Shown: one piece after another, positions 9,693 through 19,388 of the stretch | Layout: every line of letters starts with the position of its first letter | Numbering within the stretch: position 1 is the first letter of the stretch | Assembly: GCF_026966905.1 (NCBI RefSeq) | Contig: NZ_JAPUBN010000010.1 | Location: forward strand, 1-64,000 | Direction: 5' to 3' | Origin: Marinomonas phaeophyticola | GTDB lineage: Bacteria; Pseudomonadota; Gammaproteobacteria; Pseudomonadales; Marinomonadaceae | Length of the DNA: 64,000 nt | Notes under the pieces: generated by a model | What the model saw: the letters and a program-made list of their open reading frames with translations, nothing else | The model's database searches: none | Told to the model about the DNA's origin: nothing | Translations under genes and position numbers: made by a program

Positions 9693-10316
9693 ATGACAAT
9701 TTTAGTTGGTAAGCAAGCACCTGATTTTACTGTTCCAGCTGTTTTGGCTGATGGCCAAATCGTTGATTCTTTTAACTTGGCAGACACAATTAAAGGAAAA
9801 TATGCAGTTGTTTTCTTCTATCCACTAGATTTTACTTTTGTCTGTCCATCCGAAATTATTGCCATGTCTCACCGTATGGAACAATTCCGTAAATTAGGCG
9901 TTGAAGTGGTAGGTGTGTCCATCGACTCTCATTTCACTCACAATGCGTGGAGAAACACTCCGGTAAACGAAGGTGGCATTGGCGCAGTTGAGTATACTTT
10001 GGCTGCAGATATGGATCATGCTATTGCAAAAGCTTATGGTATCGAATCTGAAGGTGGCGATTCTTATTACCCTGCTGGCGTAGCGATGCGTGCGTCTTTC
10101 GTAATCGATCAAAAAGGTATTGTACGCTCTCAAGTTGTGAACGATGAGCCTATTGGTCGTAATATGGATGAGTTAGTACGCGTTGTTGAAGCGTTACAAT
10201 TCTTTGAAGAGAATGGTCAAGTTTGTCCTGCTGGTTGGAATAAAGGCGACAAAGGTATGGTAAATACACCTGAAGGTGTAGCTTCTTACCTATCTGAAAG
10301 TGGTGATAAGCTTTAA
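9693..10316 (+). CDS. Typical 2-Cys peroxiredoxin (AhpC/TSA family)
   Basis: Thiol peroxidase reducing H2O2 and organic peroxides. Peroxidatic Cys51 lies in FYPLDFTFVCPSEI and resolving Cys178 in GQVCPAGWNKGD. The 207 aa length and long C-terminal tail fit the Prx1/AhpC subgroup. GGAGATC precedes the ATG. It sits 149 bases after grxD on the same strand, a pairing also known in Pseudomonas. It ends at a clear terminator. Confidence 0.93.
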   Translation: MTILVGKQAPDFTVPAVLADGQIVDSFNLADTIKGKYAVVFFYPLDFTFVCPSEIIAMSHRMEQFRKLGVEVVGVSIDSHFTHNAWRNTPVNEGGIGAVEYTLAADMDHAIAKAYGIESEGGDSYYPAGVAMRASFVIDQKGIVRSQVVNDEPIGRNMDELVRVVEALQFFEENGQVCPAGWNKGDKGMVNTPEGVASYLSESGDKL

Positions 10317-10337
10317 GTTTAGTTTTTAGGTAAGTAT

Positions 10338-10372
10338 AAAAACCGTTGTTCCTATAGACAGCGGTTTTTTTT
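10338..10372 (+). terminator. Rho-independent terminator after the peroxiredoxin gene
   Basis: Arms AACCGTTGT and ACAGCGGTT pair over nine positions (one wobble) around the loop TCCTATAG and are followed by a run of eight T. Confidence 0.85.
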
Positions 10373-10538
10373 CAATACTTTTATTTCTCTTATGATTTAG
10401 TAAAGTGCGCATTTGTGATGAAGTTGAAGATGGGCCATCGAGATTAGAGGTGATGTGTTTACTTCGAGTTTCTTATTAATCGCCTGCATCGATTTAATTA
10501 TGATTGCCTTCGTATGTTTAAAGCATGACAGAAAGTGG

Positions 10539-11492
10539 TTAATAATTGTTTTGTATCTGAAACTCTTTTGCTAATTCATTTACTTGTTGGCGAAACCAAA
10601 TATGACTTGCATCATGATGCAGTAATGGACTCCAAATCATTTTTAACTCAATAAGAGGGATTTCAAAAGGAGGTTCTAAAATAACTAAGTCAGGGTTGTT
10701 TTTGTTAATCATAGCCACTTTTCTAGGAAGGGTTGCAATAAGATCTTGTTCAAGAGATAGATGCATTGCGGTATGATAGCTGCGAGTAAAAACACGAATG
10801 CTACGCTTCTTATCTATAGTTTGTAATGCTTCATCAACCCAACCTAATTTTTGAACATCCGTTGGGTCCATGCCAACACCGACTCCAAACCCTGTTTTAC
10901 TAACCCAAATATGTTGTGATGCCAGATAGTTCTCTAGATTGAAATTGTGCCGTACAAGGTTGTGTACGCTCATCAAGCAAACAAAAGAGTCCATCCACAC
11001 GCTTTTCTCATGAAAAGATTGAGGGAGTTCTTCAAAGCGATTGATTGCCATATCGATCTTCCCTGCTTCAACATCATGAAATGTAACATCACTTGGTGTC
11101 ATGATGTCTAAAGTTATCCCTGGTGCGTTTTCCCTTAAGCGATTTAAAAGTAATGGGATGACCGTGGACGTGGCGTAATCGCTGGCCATAATGCGAAAAA
11201 CCCGAGTGCTGGTTTTTGCATTGAAATCCGCTGCAGGTTGCAGCGCTTCCTCTAATTCCAACAATACTTTTCTAACAATTGGTTGTAATCGAAGGGCTTT
11301 CTCGGTTGGTTTCATGCCTTCACTGGTTCTAACGAGTAGAGGATCTCCCAGTAAGTCCCGCAATCGTTTTAATCCATTGCTCATTGCTGGCTGAGTGATG
11401 TTTAGCTTACTTGCTGAACGAGTTACATTACACTCTCTCAGTAGGACATCTAAATAAATTAATAAATTAAGATCGATTCTATTGATATTCAT
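10539..11492 (-). CDS. LysR-family transcriptional regulator (NahR/NodD-like)
   Basis: 317 aa. The N-terminus MNINRIDLNLLIYLDVLLRE with SASKLNITQPAMSNGLKRLR is the helix-turn-helix of the NodD/NahR/LeuO branch of LysR regulators. The C-terminal effector domain gives no clue to the ligand. It is divergent from the GFA-fold gene and a 181-base intergenic region separates them, so that gene is a candidate target. Confidence 0.85.
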   Translation of the reverse strand: MNINRIDLNLLIYLDVLLRECNVTRSASKLNITQPAMSNGLKRLRDLLGDPLLVRTSEGMKPTEKALRLQPIVRKVLLELEEALQPAADFNAKTSTRVFRIMASDYATSTVIPLLLNRLRENAPGITLDIMTPSDVTFHDVEAGKIDMAINRFEELPQSFHEKSVWMDSFVCLMSVHNLVRHNFNLENYLASQHIWVSKTGFGVGVGMDPTDVQKLGWVDEALQTIDKKRSIRVFTRSYHTAMHLSLEQDLIATLPRKVAMINKNNPDLVILEPPFEIPLIELKMIWSPLLHHDASHIWFRQQVNELAKEFQIQNNY

Positions 11493-11673
11493 GATTTTTA
11501 TAAAATAATTAAAATGTATTTTTTGTGTGAATTTATTTTACAGATAAATATCAAAACCTCAACGATAAAATGGCAAATATTTTATAAATGAAGGTGAGTG
11601 TCTAGAGAAATTTGCTGACAAATGTTAGTGTTTGTAAACATCGTTTGTTTCACTCACTTTCTAGAAACCGAAT

Positions 11674-12065
11674 ATGAAAGCATCATGTTTATGTGGTCTT
11701 GTCCAATTTGAGATAAAAGCCCCTTTTATCAGTGCGTCTTTTTGTCATTGTAATCAATGTAGAAAGAGTCATGGATCAAGTGGGGTGGCTTATGGCGTGA
11801 GCTTAAAAAGTGATATTGAATGGATCTCTGGCAAAAAAAAGTCCGTCGCTTTGAATCGTCTGAAAGAGTGAGACGCGGTTTTTGTAAGGAGTGCGGTAGT
11901 AACCTTTATTACTATAATAAAGATCATCCTAATCATTTAGACATTCCTTTGTCTGTAATTGATGATGAAATGAATGTAAAACCCGATTGTCATATCTATG
12001 TATCTTGTAAGCCCGACTGGTATGAAATCAATGATGACTTACCTCAGCACTTATTGGATCAATAA
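11674..12065 (+). pseudogene. GFA-family zinc protein, frameshifted
   Basis: The first frame gives MKASCLCGLVQFEIKAP and the zinc ligands CHCNQCRKSHG, then leaves the family pattern. The frame from about 11820 continues with VRRFESSERVRRGFCKECGS, which carries the last Cys pair and the normal end. The break is at a run of eight A (11833-11840): nine A would join both halves into about 130 aa. The family (glutathione-dependent formaldehyde-activating fold) binds zinc; most members have unknown substrates. This may be a sequencing error rather than a dead gene. Confidence 0.8.
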
Positions 12066-12066
12066 T

Positions 12067-12957
12067 TTAATCAATCAATGAGGACAGTTGAACTTCTTGG
12101 CATTGTTCGACAAATTTTTGCGCATTTTGAGTTAGCGCGGATCCTTTTGGGGTTACAATTAGTAAGTTTCTGTTCAGCTTTAGTGGTGTTTTAAATACTC
12201 TAATTAATCCTGCATCTAATTCTTGTTTTAATGCTAATTTTGATAAGCAGCCTAAGCCCATTTTATATATAACGGCTTGTTTTACTGCTTCCATATGGGC
12301 TAATGATAAACTGATATTCAATTGTGGTAAGTTGGCGCCAATGGCTTGCTCTAAAACATTGCGCGTACCTGAGCCAGCTTCTCTCATTACCCAGCTTGCT
12401 TTTGCTAAGTCATCCCAAGATAGTTCGTCTGGGCTTTCTAATAGGGCTGAACCAAATACCACCATTTCATCTTGTAGCCAGGTCTCTACGACTAATTCAG
12501 CATGCTGACAGTAGCCTTCAATAAAGCCTACTTCAGCTTTGCCTGTTAGCAATTGTTGAATAACGCTTTGAGTATTACCAATCTCTAAGTTGAAGCGAAT
12601 GTTTGGGTGTTTTTCTTTAAATTCAGCCATTTGTCTTGGTAGTAGGTAGTTACCAACACTCACACTCGAAGCAAGTTGTAATGAACCACTTAACTCTCCA
12701 GAGCCGCCCATACTCTCAATTTGTTCTATTTGACTTAGAACTGCTCTCGCTTGAGGAAGGAGGTTTCTGGCTTGAGGGGTTATTTGTAAGCGCTTCCCGT
12801 GTCTTCTAAATAGAGGTCTACCTAAAAGCGCCTCTAATTCTCTCAACGCTTGGCTGGCGGCTGGCTGGCTTATCGCCACTAAATCTGCTGCTGCTGTTAC
12901 GGAGCCAGTATGAACTACCGCTTCAAAAATTTGTAATTGTCTTAGTGTTATTTTCAT
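12067..12957 (-). CDS. LysR-family transcriptional regulator, YeiE-like
   Basis: 296 aa. N-terminal helix-turn-helix AADLVAISQPAASQALRELE; the effector domain segments SVSVGNYLLPRQMAEF, EVGFIEGYCQH, REAGSGTRNVLEQ and MGLGCLS resemble E. coli YeiE (sulfite-responsive regulator) and CysB-like binding domains. Target genes cannot be read from the sequence. It converges on the GFA gene with one base between stops, and lies downstream of ldhA on the same strand. Confidence 0.85.
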   Translation of the reverse strand: MKITLRQLQIFEAVVHTGSVTAAADLVAISQPAASQALRELEALLGRPLFRRHGKRLQITPQARNLLPQARAVLSQIEQIESMGGSGELSGSLQLASSVSVGNYLLPRQMAEFKEKHPNIRFNLEIGNTQSVIQQLLTGKAEVGFIEGYCQHAELVVETWLQDEMVVFGSALLESPDELSWDDLAKASWVMREAGSGTRNVLEQAIGANLPQLNISLSLAHMEAVKQAVIYKMGLGCLSKLALKQELDAGLIRVFKTPLKLNRNLLIVTPKGSALTQNAQKFVEQCQEVQLSSLID

Positions 12958-12993
12958 AAAGATTTAGTCTTAGATACCACGTGATTCGGTTGA

Positions 12994-13991
12994 TTAATGG
13001 TTGTGAGTAAGCATACGGTTGCTTGGCTTCTTATGATTGTGATGATGTAAGTTTTCTAACGTTGTATGGGCTATATGCGAGAGTGCCGTGTCAGTAAAAT
13101 ACCCTTGATGGCCAGTAACAACAACATTAGGGAACGTTAGCATAAGTTGGAATACACTGTCTTGAATTATAGTGCCTGACATATCTTCAAAAAAAGTGCG
13201 CCTTCTTGTTCATAAACATCTAACCCAAGATAACCAATTTTTTCAGAATAAAGTGCATCAATTGCTTCTTGAGCGTTGACTAGAGCACCACGACTTGTGT
13301 TGATTATCATGACGCCATCCAGCATTTTTTCGATACTGTTTTTGTTTATTAAATGATTCGTTTCTTCCGTAAGAGGGCAGTGTAGGCTGATAATGTTAGA
13401 CTGTTCATAAAGTGTTTGTAAATCAACATACTGGCATCCTAAATCGATTAACGTTTGATTTGGTTTAATGTCTGTGCACAAGACACGACAACCAAAGCCT
13501 TTCATTATTTTTGCGAATGCCTGGCCAATTCTTCCTGTTCCTATGCAGCCAACCGTTTTGTCTGATAGATTAAATCCCATCAAACCTTCCAAAGAGAAAT
13601 TACCTTCCTTTACTCTGTGGTACGCTCTGTGGGTTTTTCTATTTAATGTCATTATTAGAGCAACGGCATGTTCGGCAACGGACTCAGGACTATAGTCTGG
13701 AACGTGATAAACGGATATTCCTAACTTATTAGCCACGTTTAAATCGACGTTGTTATAACCTGCACATCTTAGTGCAATGCTTTTTATGCCGTTTTTAGAC
13801 AGTTGTTCTAAAACAGACTGATTTATTTGATCATTTACAAAGCAGGAAATGGCATCAAAACCAGTCGTTAAGCTAACCGTCTCTGCACTTAATCTGCTTT
13901 CAAAAAAATGCAATTCAATATCTGAATAAACATTTCCTTTTGTGAGGGTTTGTTCGTCATATGTCTTGCTGGAAAATACGGCGACCTTCAT
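12994..13991 (-). pseudogene. ldhA: Fermentative D-lactate dehydrogenase, frameshifted near the C-terminus
   Basis: NAD-dependent pyruvate to D-lactate enzyme. The first 270 or so residues start MKVAVFSSKTYDEQ (GAAGGA before the ATG at 13991) and include the NAD motif GCIGTGRIGQAF, the catalytic-arginine region NTSRGALVN and GLDVYEQEGALF. There the frame shifts: the rest (EDMSGTIIQDSVF, then GHQGYFTDTALSHIAHTTLENL with the catalytic His) continues in another frame to a stop at 12994. The coding-strand run is seven T at about 13188-13194; eight T would restore a 332-aa enzyme, close to the 329 aa of E. coli LdhA. Confidence 0.85.
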
Positions 13992-14496
13992 GTAAAAATC
14001 CTTCTGTTGTCTATTACGTGTGTTTTCTATCATTCAGTAATTTCGAGAGGTTGTTAATAGTAATTTGTTGGTGTTTTGACATAAAACATGCCTGTATCAA
14101 ATAAGTGTAATCTACCTACTTAAAAGAACCTAGTTTATAAAAGCAAAAGAGTGTGCTGAGGTGATTTAGTGGGCAAAGGTTTGTGAGAAAATGTTTTTTA
14201 TTCGTTTTATATGAGTGAAAAAAAGTTTTTATCTTTTAAGGTATTGATTAATAATAGTATTTTAAAATACTCCTATGTTTTTAAAAATAAAGTCATTATA
14301 TGGTTGACCCTGAAAAAATAGAACGATACAATGAAGTCGTTATAAAGAGTTGGCAATATTTATGTCCAGAGTTACGGCTATTACTTCAGTAATACTCAGT
14401 CCTGTCAGTCATAAGTAATACCGAGTTTTTTAGCACTGCCTCGCACGAGAAACGAATTCTTTTGTGAGATTTAAATATATATACAGGATACAAGAT
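13992..14496. other. Intergenic region between ldhA and cspA: cspA promoter and leader
   Basis: 505 bases without a convincing gene. It holds the cspA promoter (14304-14332), a leader of about 155 bases with a perfect hairpin TATTAC-TTCA-GTAATA at 14379-14394, and a 30-codon ORF at 14300-14392 whose reality is doubtful because it overlaps the promoter and lacks a ribosome site. The remaining ldhA-proximal 300 bases are very AT-rich and show nothing else I can name. Confidence 0.6.
14304..14332 (+). promoter_or_regulatory. Sigma-70 promoter for cspA
   Basis: TTGACC at 14304-14309 and TACAAT at 14327-14332 with a 17-base spacer. Transcription would begin near 14340, giving a leader of about 157 bases before the ATG, close to the long cold-shock leader of E. 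coli cspA. Inferred from the pattern only. Confidence 0.7.
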
Positions 14497-14706
14497 ATGT
14501 CTGAAGTAGTAACTGGTACAGTTAAATTTTTCAACGAAACTAAAGGTTTCGGTTTTATCACTCAAGATAAAGGCCCTGATGTTTTTGTTCACTTTTCTGC
14601 GATCAACTCTAACGGTTTCAAAACGTTAGCTGAAGGTCAAAAAGTTGAGTTTCAAGTAGCTCAAGGTAAAAAAGGTCCAGAAGCGCAAAACGTTACTCCT
14701 TTATAA
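14497..14706 (+). CDS. cspA: Cold-shock protein, CspA family
   Basis: 69-aa single cold-shock domain. RNP1 motif KGFGFIT and RNP2 motif VFVHFSAI are intact, giving an RNA chaperone that melts mRNA structure at low temperature. The start is ATG 14497 with AGGA upstream; an 11-residue extension open from 14464 is not supported. A long leader precedes it and a perfect terminator follows. A second family member lies at 23977-24189. Confidence 0.95.
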   Translation: MSEVVTGTVKFFNETKGFGFITQDKGPDVFVHFSAINSNGFKTLAEGQKVEFQVAQGKKGPEAQNVTPL

Positions 14707-14747
14707 GGAATACGTTTCTGGTTAGCTCCAGAGCGGTTTGATCTTTT

Positions 14748-14777
14748 AAAAAAGACGACAATATGTCGTCTTTTTTT
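14748..14777 (+). terminator. Rho-independent terminator after cspA
   Basis: Arms AAAAAAGACGACA and TGTCGTCTTTTTT pair perfectly across a three-base loop, ending in a T run. The A run on the other side would also allow use by the convergent TauE/SafE gene. Confidence 0.92.
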
Positions 14778-14916
14778 ATGTCTAAATTTTATATGCGAGC
14801 TTAACTTTACATTATTTATTACAATGTAAAGCAAGCAAGAGTTAGAAAGGCTAATATTCAAAGAGACCTTTCTAAAAGGAGATGAATTCTCAGGAAGCGA
14901 ACATTTCAGGTATAGC

Positions 14917-15678
14917 TTAATCAGATAACAATGCCGCGGCACTTCCGCAGAGCGTCATTACAAACAAGAACCATTTTAGTGTCTTAGGGTCTGCTTTAAG
15001 AGCAAACTTTACCGCTAAGTGGGATCCTAGAACCGTTCCAACACTTAACGTCAGTCCAGGTACCCATAAAATCTGGTCGTTCCAAATGAAAACGCTTATA
15101 GCAAGTGTCGTAAAAGCTAAAGTGCACACCATTTTAAGGGCATTCGTTCTTACTAGATCGTATCTCAGCGTCCCTGCAAGGGCTCCTATTAGGATAAACC
15201 CAACACCAGCTTGCACAAAGCCGCCATAAACACCGGCAATAAAAAGTGCAACCCAAGCACTTGGTTTTTCATTGATTTTATGAGGTATTGTGCCAGGAGG
15301 TGGAGAAATAATACTTGGCTTAATAAGCATTATAATTGTCATGCCTATCATAGCGGACAGTAAGAGGGGTTTTAGCAGCTCTGAAGGGGCAAAAGAGGCT
15401 ATAATACTGCCTACAACACCTCCTATTAATGTTGGAATAAGAACAGGGACAATATCAGAGGTGTCTATTTTTTTGGCTTTTCTAAAGCCAATGATGCCCG
15501 TAATGGACTGTAAAAGTACGCCTACTCGGTTGGTTGCGTTCGCTATGTCGGCAGGCATTCCCATGACCATCAGTGCTGGTAGTGTAAGATTAGAGCCACC
15601 GCCTGCTAATGTGTTTATAATGCCTGCGATAAAGCCCGTACCTAAAAGAAGGGCGATATAGGTAAAACTCATGTCCAT
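14917..15678 (-). CDS. TauE/SafE (DUF81) family membrane transporter
   Basis: 253 aa with about seven or eight hydrophobic helices. Two repeat-like signatures, GIINTLAGGGSNLTLPAL at the N-terminus and GVYGGFVQAGVGF in the middle, define the TauE/SafE family of anion exporters for sulfonates, sulfite or related organic anions. The substrate cannot be told from the sequence. It is transcribed towards cspA. Confidence 0.9.
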   Translation of the reverse strand: MDMSFTYIALLLGTGFIAGIINTLAGGGSNLTLPALMVMGMPADIANATNRVGVLLQSITGIIGFRKAKKIDTSDIVPVLIPTLIGGVVGSIIASFAPSELLKPLLLSAMIGMTIIMLIKPSIISPPPGTIPHKINEKPSAWVALFIAGVYGGFVQAGVGFILIGALAGTLRYDLVRTNALKMVCTLAFTTLAISVFIWNDQILWVPGLTLSVGTVLGSHLAVKFALKADPKTLKWFLFVMTLCGSAAALLSD

Positions 15679-15796
15679 TATGTGGGTCCAGTTGAGTATT
15701 TGAAATTAATTAGAGTCGTAATATACCTTTTATTTATAAAAAATAAGAGTTTTTATCTTTAGGCTTTTATTTGAAAAACAGTTGGAGGAATTAAAA

Positions 15797-16345
15797 GTGG
15801 CGATATCTCTTCAAGAGCAGCTTATGAAGGCTGGGTTGGTTGATAAAAAGAAAGTGAAAAAACTAAAGGCTGAAAAGTTGCAGCATAAGCAAAATGTGAA
15901 AAATGGTAAGGCAACCGCTGAAGATGGAAGTCAGAAGCAGCTGGAACTTAAAAGACAAAGGGAGGAAAAGGCTGAAAAGGATCGTTTACTGAATCAGCAA
16001 AAAGAAGAGGCTGCGTTTAAGAAGGCTGTACAGGCTCAAATTCGTCAAATTATAGAAATGAATCGAATTCCTAAAGAAGAAGGCGACATCGCTTATCATT
16101 TTAAAGACAATAAAAAGGTGAAGCAGCTTTATATTAGTCAGCAAATGCACAATCAATTAGCGGCAGGTCTATTGGCCATCGTGAAATTGGATGAGCGCTA
16201 TGAATTGGTTGCAGAACCTGTTGCGGCCAAAATTAATCAAAGAAATGAGTCTTATGTGCTGGTATGTAATGATAGGCAGGAAGATATTGAAGATGAGGAT
16301 GATCCTTATGCAGACTTTAAAATTCCAGATGACTTAATGTGGTAA
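15797..16345 (+). CDS. DUF2058 protein, YaiL/NucP-like
   Basis: 182 aa. Begins with SLQEQLMKAGLVDKKKVKK, then a long charged coiled-coil region (about residues 20-85), then IRQIIEMNRIPKEEGDIAYHF, and ends DDPYADFKIPDDLMW, which is nearly identical to the end of E. coli YaiL. The family is described as nucleoprotein- or polysome-associated and is poorly understood. The start is GTG 15797 with GGAGG eight bases upstream; an earlier TTG at 15782 overlaps that ribosome site. Confidence 0.88.
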   Translation: MAISLQEQLMKAGLVDKKKVKKLKAEKLQHKQNVKNGKATAEDGSQKQLELKRQREEKAEKDRLLNQQKEEAAFKKAVQAQIRQIIEMNRIPKEEGDIAYHFKDNKKVKQLYISQQMHNQLAAGLLAIVKLDERYELVAEPVAAKINQRNESYVLVCNDRQEDIEDEDDPYADFKIPDDLMW

Positions 16346-16408
16346 GTGGTTATTGGCTCAGTTTCTTTCTGGTCAGTATTGGTTGACCTGTATTGAATTG
16401 AGCCAGGT

Positions 16409-19228
16409 TTAGGAGGCAAATACTAATTGAAGCTTTCCTGACGTGTTTTGTTTGATTTTTTGTTGCATATCAAATGCGGGGACAGGTTTCGAGTAAAAGT
16501 ATCCCTGTATGTGATCACAACCGATTTCCTGTAATAGTGTTACTTGTTGTTCGTTTTCAACTCCTTCGGCTATGGTGGTTAAATCGAAATGTTTTGCTGT
16601 TGCAATAATGGATTTTGTAATCGCAATATCGTCTTTATTGCGGTGCATTTCTTTGATAAAGCTACGGTCTATTTTAAGTTTATCAAGAGGAAACTTTTTA
16701 AGGTAAGACAGACTGGAAAACCCTGTTCCAAAATCGTCTAGGGCGATGTTTATGCCTAACGAGCGTATTTTTGTTAGCATATTTATTGCTTGATCTGGTT
16801 GTTTTATTAAAAGGCTTTCTGTTATTTCAAGAGTGACCTTTTTTCCATCTATTTGGTATTTCTGAAGAAGAGACTTCATTACTTCGGGTACGTCTTCATT
16901 AAACTGTCTTGCTGAAAAATTAATGGCCATATTGAATGAACTATTATCTGTTGTCCATAATGACAGTTGTTGTAGCGCTTCTTCTAGAACCCAGTGGCCT
17001 ATTTCAACAATTAAGCCTGTTTCTTCTGCAATGGGGATGAATGCATCCGGAGGAACCCTTCCTCGTTTAGGGTGATGCCATCTTATTAACGCTTCGCATC
17101 CTATTAGTTCGCCTGTTTTTAGGTCTATTTGAGGTTGGTAAAAAAGCTCAAACTGCTTTTTCTGTAATGCATTGCGTAGGTCTCGTTCTAAAGAAACTCG
17201 TTCGGCGGCCATTCTGCTTAAAGATGAAGTGAAAAATTCATAGCGATTACGACCATTTTCTTTTGCTAGGTACAGCGCGGCATCGGCGTTTTTTAGTAAG
17301 GTGTCGTGGTTTTCCCCATCTTTAGGGTACTGAGAAATACCAATACTTGGAGTTACGATTAAGGCATTACCTGCAATCTCTATAGGTTTGCCAATAGTAT
17401 TTTTTAAATTATCAACAAAAGAGGTGATACCTTGAATGAAGAGTGGGTCTTTTATCACGGCCACAAATTCATCCCCACCAAGGCGACATACAAGATTTGT
17501 GGCTCCCGCTAGTTCGGCTAAGCGTTTTGCGGTTTCTTGCAATACTTTATCTCCAATTGCGTGTCCCAAACTGTCATTGATAAATTTAAAATTATCAAGA
17601 TCCATAAATAAGATATAAAAATGGTGCTGTCCTTCATTGGTGATGTCCGTAATGTTTTGTTTGATAAAATCGTTTAATTGCCTCCTATTAGGGAGATCTG
17701 TTAGGGAGTCAAAATGCGCTAATCGTTCTAATTTTTCTTGGATACTTTTTCTTGAGGTGATGTCTGTAATGGTTCCAATATAGCTAATGGTATCGCTGTT
17801 CTTATCTTTGTATACATTAATAGATAACCATTCTGGAAATAAGTATCCATTTTTATGTTTGTTAATAACTTCTCCTTGCCAATGACCTGTTTGTTTAAGA
17901 GTATCCCACAACGATTTATAGACGTGTGCTGGTGTCTTTTTTGAGCTTAAAAAAGAAGGGTTTTTTCCTTTCACCTCATTTTCTGTATAACCTGTAATAG
18001 TGGTGAAAGCAGAATTGCATTTTATAATCTGATTGTTGCTATCTGTAATTATGATTCCTTCGCTTGTGCTGTTAAACACTCGTGCATCTAGTTCTAATTC
18101 GGTTTGGTTTTGCCGTAAAATATTGCTTTGCCGCTCTTGCTCTTCTCTGTAAAGGTTAAAGGTGCGTGTGATCCAAATAGACATAAGAAGGGCACTGAGG
18201 AGAATGAAGACGCTGACAGCCATAAGTCCAAAAATGAGTTTTTTGAAATTGTTGCTCTGTTCATTTGTATGAATTAACCACTGTTCTTCTGAATATTTTT
18301 TAAGCTTCGCCTGGTCATATCCTCCTATAATTTCCCATCCCCAGTCTTTCTCTGTTACTGAGTGAGTAGTTATTAAATCACTGCCACGCATTTTTATATT
18401 GGTTTGGTCTAATTGCGCAGCATTATCTGTATTTAACCTATTATCTGAGAGGCTAGGGAATAGTGTATTGCCTTCTGTATCTTGAATTTCAATAAACGTA
18501 ATAGGATTATTTGTCAGTCCTTGAATACGGTTTAGTAGGTTTTGTTTATTGCTTTCTTCTGCGTGAGTTAAATAGTCTCCTGAGCCAATCACCCATCCAT
18601 ATGGGGTGAATTTTTTAACAAAGGACAGTTTGTTTTCATATTTCTCTTTATTAGTGTGAGGAACAGGCCATCGATATATGACAAAACCTGCTTGCTTGTC
18701 TGAGTTGATGGCCTTATATATTTCATTAACGATATATTTTCCAGAATCATCTTGTATTGTTTTTACATACGTTCCTTCTATGTCAGGAGACGTAGGCATG
18801 AGTATGTTTCTTCCATTTAGGTCGTCTATAAAAAAATAGCCTCTCCCATCAAAAAAACGAATGTTTCTCAGTGTTTCTATAATAGTGTGCTGAATTCTAT
18901 GGTCAGGAAGGATAGGTTGCAGTTCATGGTATATTTTTGTTGCGATAATATGAGCGCTTAGTACTTCATGTTCAATAGATTGTTTGAGTTCCTCCCTATT
19001 CTCATCTCTTTCAAAAGAGATTGTTTCAAAGATTTCGTTAACTTTGTTAGTGATTTCTACATTCTGCTGTTGAATAAGCTTTTCTTGAAAAACAACGAAG
19101 TCATTTTCTTTGTTGTGATGTTCTTCCCATAATAGATATAAGAATATGGCTATTAATGAGAATACAGCCAACCCAAAGGAAGCCAAAATTTGTTTAAGCT
19201 GTAGGTTCCGAGCAAGTTTCTGAAGCAT
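16409..19228 (-). CDS. Cache-PAS-GGDEF-EAL membrane signalling protein (cyclic-di-GMP)
   Basis: 939 aa. Order: membrane helix (residues ~13-33), long periplasmic region with an sCache_2-type domain (GRGYFFIDDLNGRNILMPT, KFTPYGWVIGSGDY), second helix (~330-355), PAS (~380-490), diguanylate cyclase with RLGGDEF and EAL phosphodiesterase with GCEALIRW, DDFGTGFSSLSYLKKFP and IAEGVEN. Both catalytic motifs look intact, so it could make or degrade c-di-GMP. The Cache domain suggests sensing of a small extracellular ligand. No adjacent partner gene indicates its target process. Confidence 0.92.
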   Translation of the reverse strand: MLQKLARNLQLKQILASFGLAVFSLIAIFLYLLWEEHHNKENDFVVFQEKLIQQQNVEITNKVNEIFETISFERDENREELKQSIEHEVLSAHIIATKIYHELQPILPDHRIQHTIIETLRNIRFFDGRGYFFIDDLNGRNILMPTSPDIEGTYVKTIQDDSGKYIVNEIYKAINSDKQAGFVIYRWPVPHTNKEKYENKLSFVKKFTPYGWVIGSGDYLTHAEESNKQNLLNRIQGLTNNPITFIEIQDTEGNTLFPSLSDNRLNTDNAAQLDQTNIKMRGSDLITTHSVTEKDWGWEIIGGYDQAKLKKYSEEQWLIHTNEQSNNFKKLIFGLMAVSVFILLSALLMSIWITRTFNLYREEQERQSNILRQNQTELELDARVFNSTSEGIIITDSNNQIIKCNSAFTTITGYTENEVKGKNPSFLSSKKTPAHVYKSLWDTLKQTGHWQGEVINKHKNGYLFPEWLSINVYKDKNSDTISYIGTITDITSRKSIQEKLERLAHFDSLTDLPNRRQLNDFIKQNITDITNEGQHHFYILFMDLDNFKFINDSLGHAIGDKVLQETAKRLAELAGATNLVCRLGGDEFVAVIKDPLFIQGITSFVDNLKNTIGKPIEIAGNALIVTPSIGISQYPKDGENHDTLLKNADAALYLAKENGRNRYEFFTSSLSRMAAERVSLERDLRNALQKKQFELFYQPQIDLKTGELIGCEALIRWHHPKRGRVPPDAFIPIAEETGLIVEIGHWVLEEALQQLSLWTTDNSSFNMAINFSARQFNEDVPEVMKSLLQKYQIDGKKVTLEITESLLIKQPDQAINMLTKIRSLGINIALDDFGTGFSSLSYLKKFPLDKLKIDRSFIKEMHRNKDDIAITKSIIATAKHFDLTTIAEGVENEQQVTLLQEIGCDHIQGYFYSKPVPAFDMQQKIKQNTSGKLQLVFAS

Positions 19229-19388
19229 TGTAAAAACTACTATTTATAAAATTGTGTATTATCCATAGGTCAGGCTTATGGCGATAAGGGTTTACTTCTT
19301 TATCTTGATGTGGGTCAATTAAAAAGAGCTAGGATAGTTTCTATTAGTGGTTTTAAGTTGTTGTTGGCATTTAAATGAGTGGTATACC

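Noticed and set aside
15290..15661. 123-codon ORF antisense to the TauE/SafE gene
   Set aside because: Composition follows the opposite strand's hydrophobic repeats; no start signal.
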